Assembly (NCBI GenBank): GCA_000283635.1
Contig: HE613569.1
Span: 211,501 to 275,500 of the forward strand
Reading direction: 5' to 3'
DNA length: 64,000 bases
From: Streptococcus macedonicus ACA-DC 198
Lineage (GTDB): Bacteria > Bacillota > Bacilli > Lactobacillales > Streptococcaceae
Shown one piece after another: positions 62,219-64,000 of the stretch (the stretch's first letter is position 1; each line of letters starts with the position of its first letter). The position numbers and the translations under genes were made by a program. Below the pieces are notes generated by a model, which made no database searches, was not told the DNA's origin, and worked only from the letters and a program-made list of their open reading frames with translations.

Positions 62219-64000
62219 ATGAGGAATAACAAAAAACATTCGTCACATAGTCATCATAATCACGGTGACATGGATCACTCAAAACACGACCATAATGAAA
62301 TGGAACATAGTCAGATGGATCACAGCAAGATGAATCATAGTGCGATGGATCACAGTGAAATGGATCATGGCGCAATGGGAGGGCATGCCCACCACCATCA
62401 CGGAAGCTTTAAGGAACTTTTCTTAAAGTCATTGCCACTAGGAATCATTATTATGCTCTTAGTCCCTTTGCATGGATTTGAACTACCATTCCAGTTTACT
62501 TTTCCATATTCTGATATTGTAGTAGCTATTTTATCTACTATATTAATTATTTATGGTGGACGTCCATTCTATCAAGGTGCAGTTGACGAATTTAAACAAA
62601 AAAAACCTGGAATGATGGCACTCGTTTCTTTAGGTATAAGTGTTTCATATTTATACAGTATTTATGCTGTGATCATTACCTACGTAACGGGTGAACACGT
62701 GATGGACTATTTCTTTGAATTTGCTTCATTACTATTAATCATGTTATTAGGTCACTGGATTGAGATGAAAGCTATTGGAGAAGCAGGAGACGCACAAGCA
62801 GAATTGGCTAAGTTAGTGCCGAAAGATGCTCACGTTGTATTAGAAGACGATTCAATTGAAACACGACCAGTTGCTGACTTAAAGGTAGGTGATTTAATTC
62901 GTGTTCAAGCCGGAGAAAATGTGCCAGCAGACGGGATTATCGAGCGTGGCGAATCACGTTTAAATGAAGCTCTTTTGACTGGAGAATCAAAAGCAGTTAA
63001 AAAAGGCCCTGGCGATGAAGTAATCGGGGGCTCAACAAATGGAGAAGGGGTTCTTTATATTAAAGTGAATGAGACAGGTGATCAATCCTTCATCTCTCAA
63101 GTTCAGAATTTAATCAGCCAAGCTCAAAGTCAGCCTTCCAGAGCAGAAAATATTGCTCAAAAAGTTGCAGGGTGGCTCTTCTATATTGCTGTTATTGTCG
63201 CGCTAATTGCCTTTGTAGTGTGGATGGTTATAGAAGATATACCAACGGCAGTTATATTTACTATTACTACATTAGTTATTGCTTGTCCGCACGCATTGGG
63301 TTTGGCTATTCCATTGGTAACCGCCCGTAGCACGAGCTTAGGAGCTAGCCGTGGCTTACTAGTAAAAGACCGCCAAGCCTTAGAAATAGCTCAAGATGCA
63401 GATGTGATGATTTTAGATAAAACGGGTACTTTAACAACTGGTGAATTTAAAGTATTAGATGTAAAACTTCTTAATGACAAATATACAAAAGAGGAAATCA
63501 TTGCCTTATTGGCAGGTATTGAAGGAGGATCTAGCCACCCAATTGCTCAATCAATTATAAGTTTCGCCGAGCAGCAAAATATACGTCCAGCATCTTTTGA
63601 TTCGATTGATGTGATTTCCGGTGCTGGAGTAGAGGGCGAAGCAGGTGGGCACCGTTACCAACTAATCAGTCAAAAAGCCTATGGACGTAATCTTGATATG
63701 GATATTCCAAAGGGAGCAACTCTTAGTGTCTTAGTAGAAAACGATGATGCCATTGGTGCTGTAGCTTTAGGGGACGAATTAAAACCAAAGAGTAAAGAGT
63801 TAATTAAAGCTCTTAAAAAGAACAATATTCAACCAATTATGGCAACAGGTGATAATGAAAAAGCAGCTCAAGGCGCGGCAGTAGATTTAGGGATTGAATA
63901 TAGATCAAATCAATCTCCACAAGACAAATATGAGTTAGTTAAAACACTTAAAGATGAAGGAAAGAAAGTTATCATGGTAGGTGATGGTGTAAATGATGCT
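62219..64000 (+). CDS. tcrB: Copper-exporting P-type ATPase TcrB (runs off the window)
   Basis: 594 codons are visible without a stop. The N-terminus is a His/Met-rich metal-binding stretch (HSSHSHHNHGDMDHSKHDHN...HAHHHH, about residues 8-62), then membrane helices, the actuator TGES, the ion motif Cys356-Pro-His358, the phosphorylation site Asp400 in DKTGT, and VGDGVNDA at the edge of the window. The CPH motif and His-rich start mark the CopB/TcrB branch (P1B-3). It would expel copper and confer resistance. AGAGG-type ribosome site upstream. Confidence 0.95.
   Translation, partial: MRNNKKHSSHSHHNHGDMDHSKHDHNEMEHSQMDHSKMNHSAMDHSEMDHGAMGGHAHHHHGSFKELFLKSLPLGIIIMLLVPLHGFELPFQFTFPYSDIVVAILSTILIIYGGRPFYQGAVDEFKQKKPGMMALVSLGISVSYLYSIYAVIITYVTGEHVMDYFFEFASLLLIMLLGHWIEMKAIGEAGDAQAELAKLVPKDAHVVLEDDSIETRPVADLKVGDLIRVQAGENVPADGIIERGESRLNEALLTGESKAVKKGPGDEVIGGSTNGEGVLYIKVNETGDQSFISQVQNLISQAQSQPSRAENIAQKVAGWLFYIAVIVALIAFVVWMVIEDIPTAVIFTITTLVIACPHALGLAIPLVTARSTSLGASRGLLVKDRQALEIAQDADVMILDKTGTLTTGEFKVLDVKLLNDKYTKEEIIALLAGIEGGSSHPIAQSIISFAEQQNIRPASFDSIDVISGAGVEGEAGGHRYQLISQKAYGRNLDMDIPKGATLSVLVENDDAIGAVALGDELKPKSKELIKALKKNNIQPIMATGDNEKAAQGAAVDLGIEYRSNQSPQDKYELVKTLKDEGKKVIMVGDGVNDA

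Noticed and set aside
62187..62375. 62-aa minus-strand frame rich in His, Asp and Cys
   Set aside because: It is the complement of the His/Met repeat at the start of tcrB.

Overview
The window is low-GC Firmicutes DNA with streptococcal gene content and gene order (msm raffinose operon, Leloir gal operon, rseP-proS-polC, pnp-cysE-cysS-mrnC-rlmB, rplM-rpsI). The combination of raffinose, galactose and former galactanase genes with an enterococcal-type tcr copper cluster fits a gut or dairy Streptococcus, most likely of the S. bovis/equinus complex; the species is an inference. Several genes carry fresh lesions (GH53 galactanase, RpiR regulator, HAD phosphatase, adhE, a small membrane protein), which suggests recent gene decay.

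Layout. 1-15.4 kb is a sugar block: a broken GH53 galactanase, then msmR, aga, msmE, msmF, msmG, gtfA and dexB (raffinose-family uptake and splitting; no msmK ATPase gene is present), then galR divergent from galK-galT-galE. The galactose released by Aga inside the cell can feed directly into the Leloir enzymes, and the aga and galK upstream regions share a near-identical 18-bp motif. 15.4-46.5 kb is mostly housekeeping: a GNAT enzyme, yajC, uppS, cdsA, rseP, proS, polC, a MarR/flavin reductase pair, def, a Crp-like regulator divergent from an MFS exporter, rpsO, the decayed adhE with an intact Rex-like operator, pnp, cysE, cysS, mrnC, rlmB, a NYN protein, degV, a ketopantoate reductase, rplM and rpsI.

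46.45-60.39 kb is a genomic island inserted at the 3' end of rpsI. It is flanked by 52-bp direct repeats (51/52 identical) and keeps the last ~100 codons of a tyrosine integrase plus phased TTCACACCA repeats that look like integrase arm sites. Its cargo is a tight operon that looks like a defence system: a short methyltransferase half carrying SAM motif I; a 1464-aa protein combining a DUF4145-like region, a GIY-YIG-like (T5orf172) region, a DEAH helicase and the NPPY half of an adenine methyltransferase; a 1252-aa membrane-anchored YobI/KAP-like NTPase; and an AlbA_2/Schlafen-type protein. A 287-aa protein with an RX4H (HEPN-like) motif and a complete IS3-family element follow. In the specificity region of the large protein are four perfect 15-bp repeats coding TPLVG, and just after its stop codon lies a decayed second copy of its C-terminal tail. 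This is the most interesting part of the window.

From 60.7 kb to the end is a copper resistance cluster of tcrYAZB type: tcrY repressor, a tcrA reduced to its C-terminal part, tcrZ chaperone, and tcrB ATPase running off the window.
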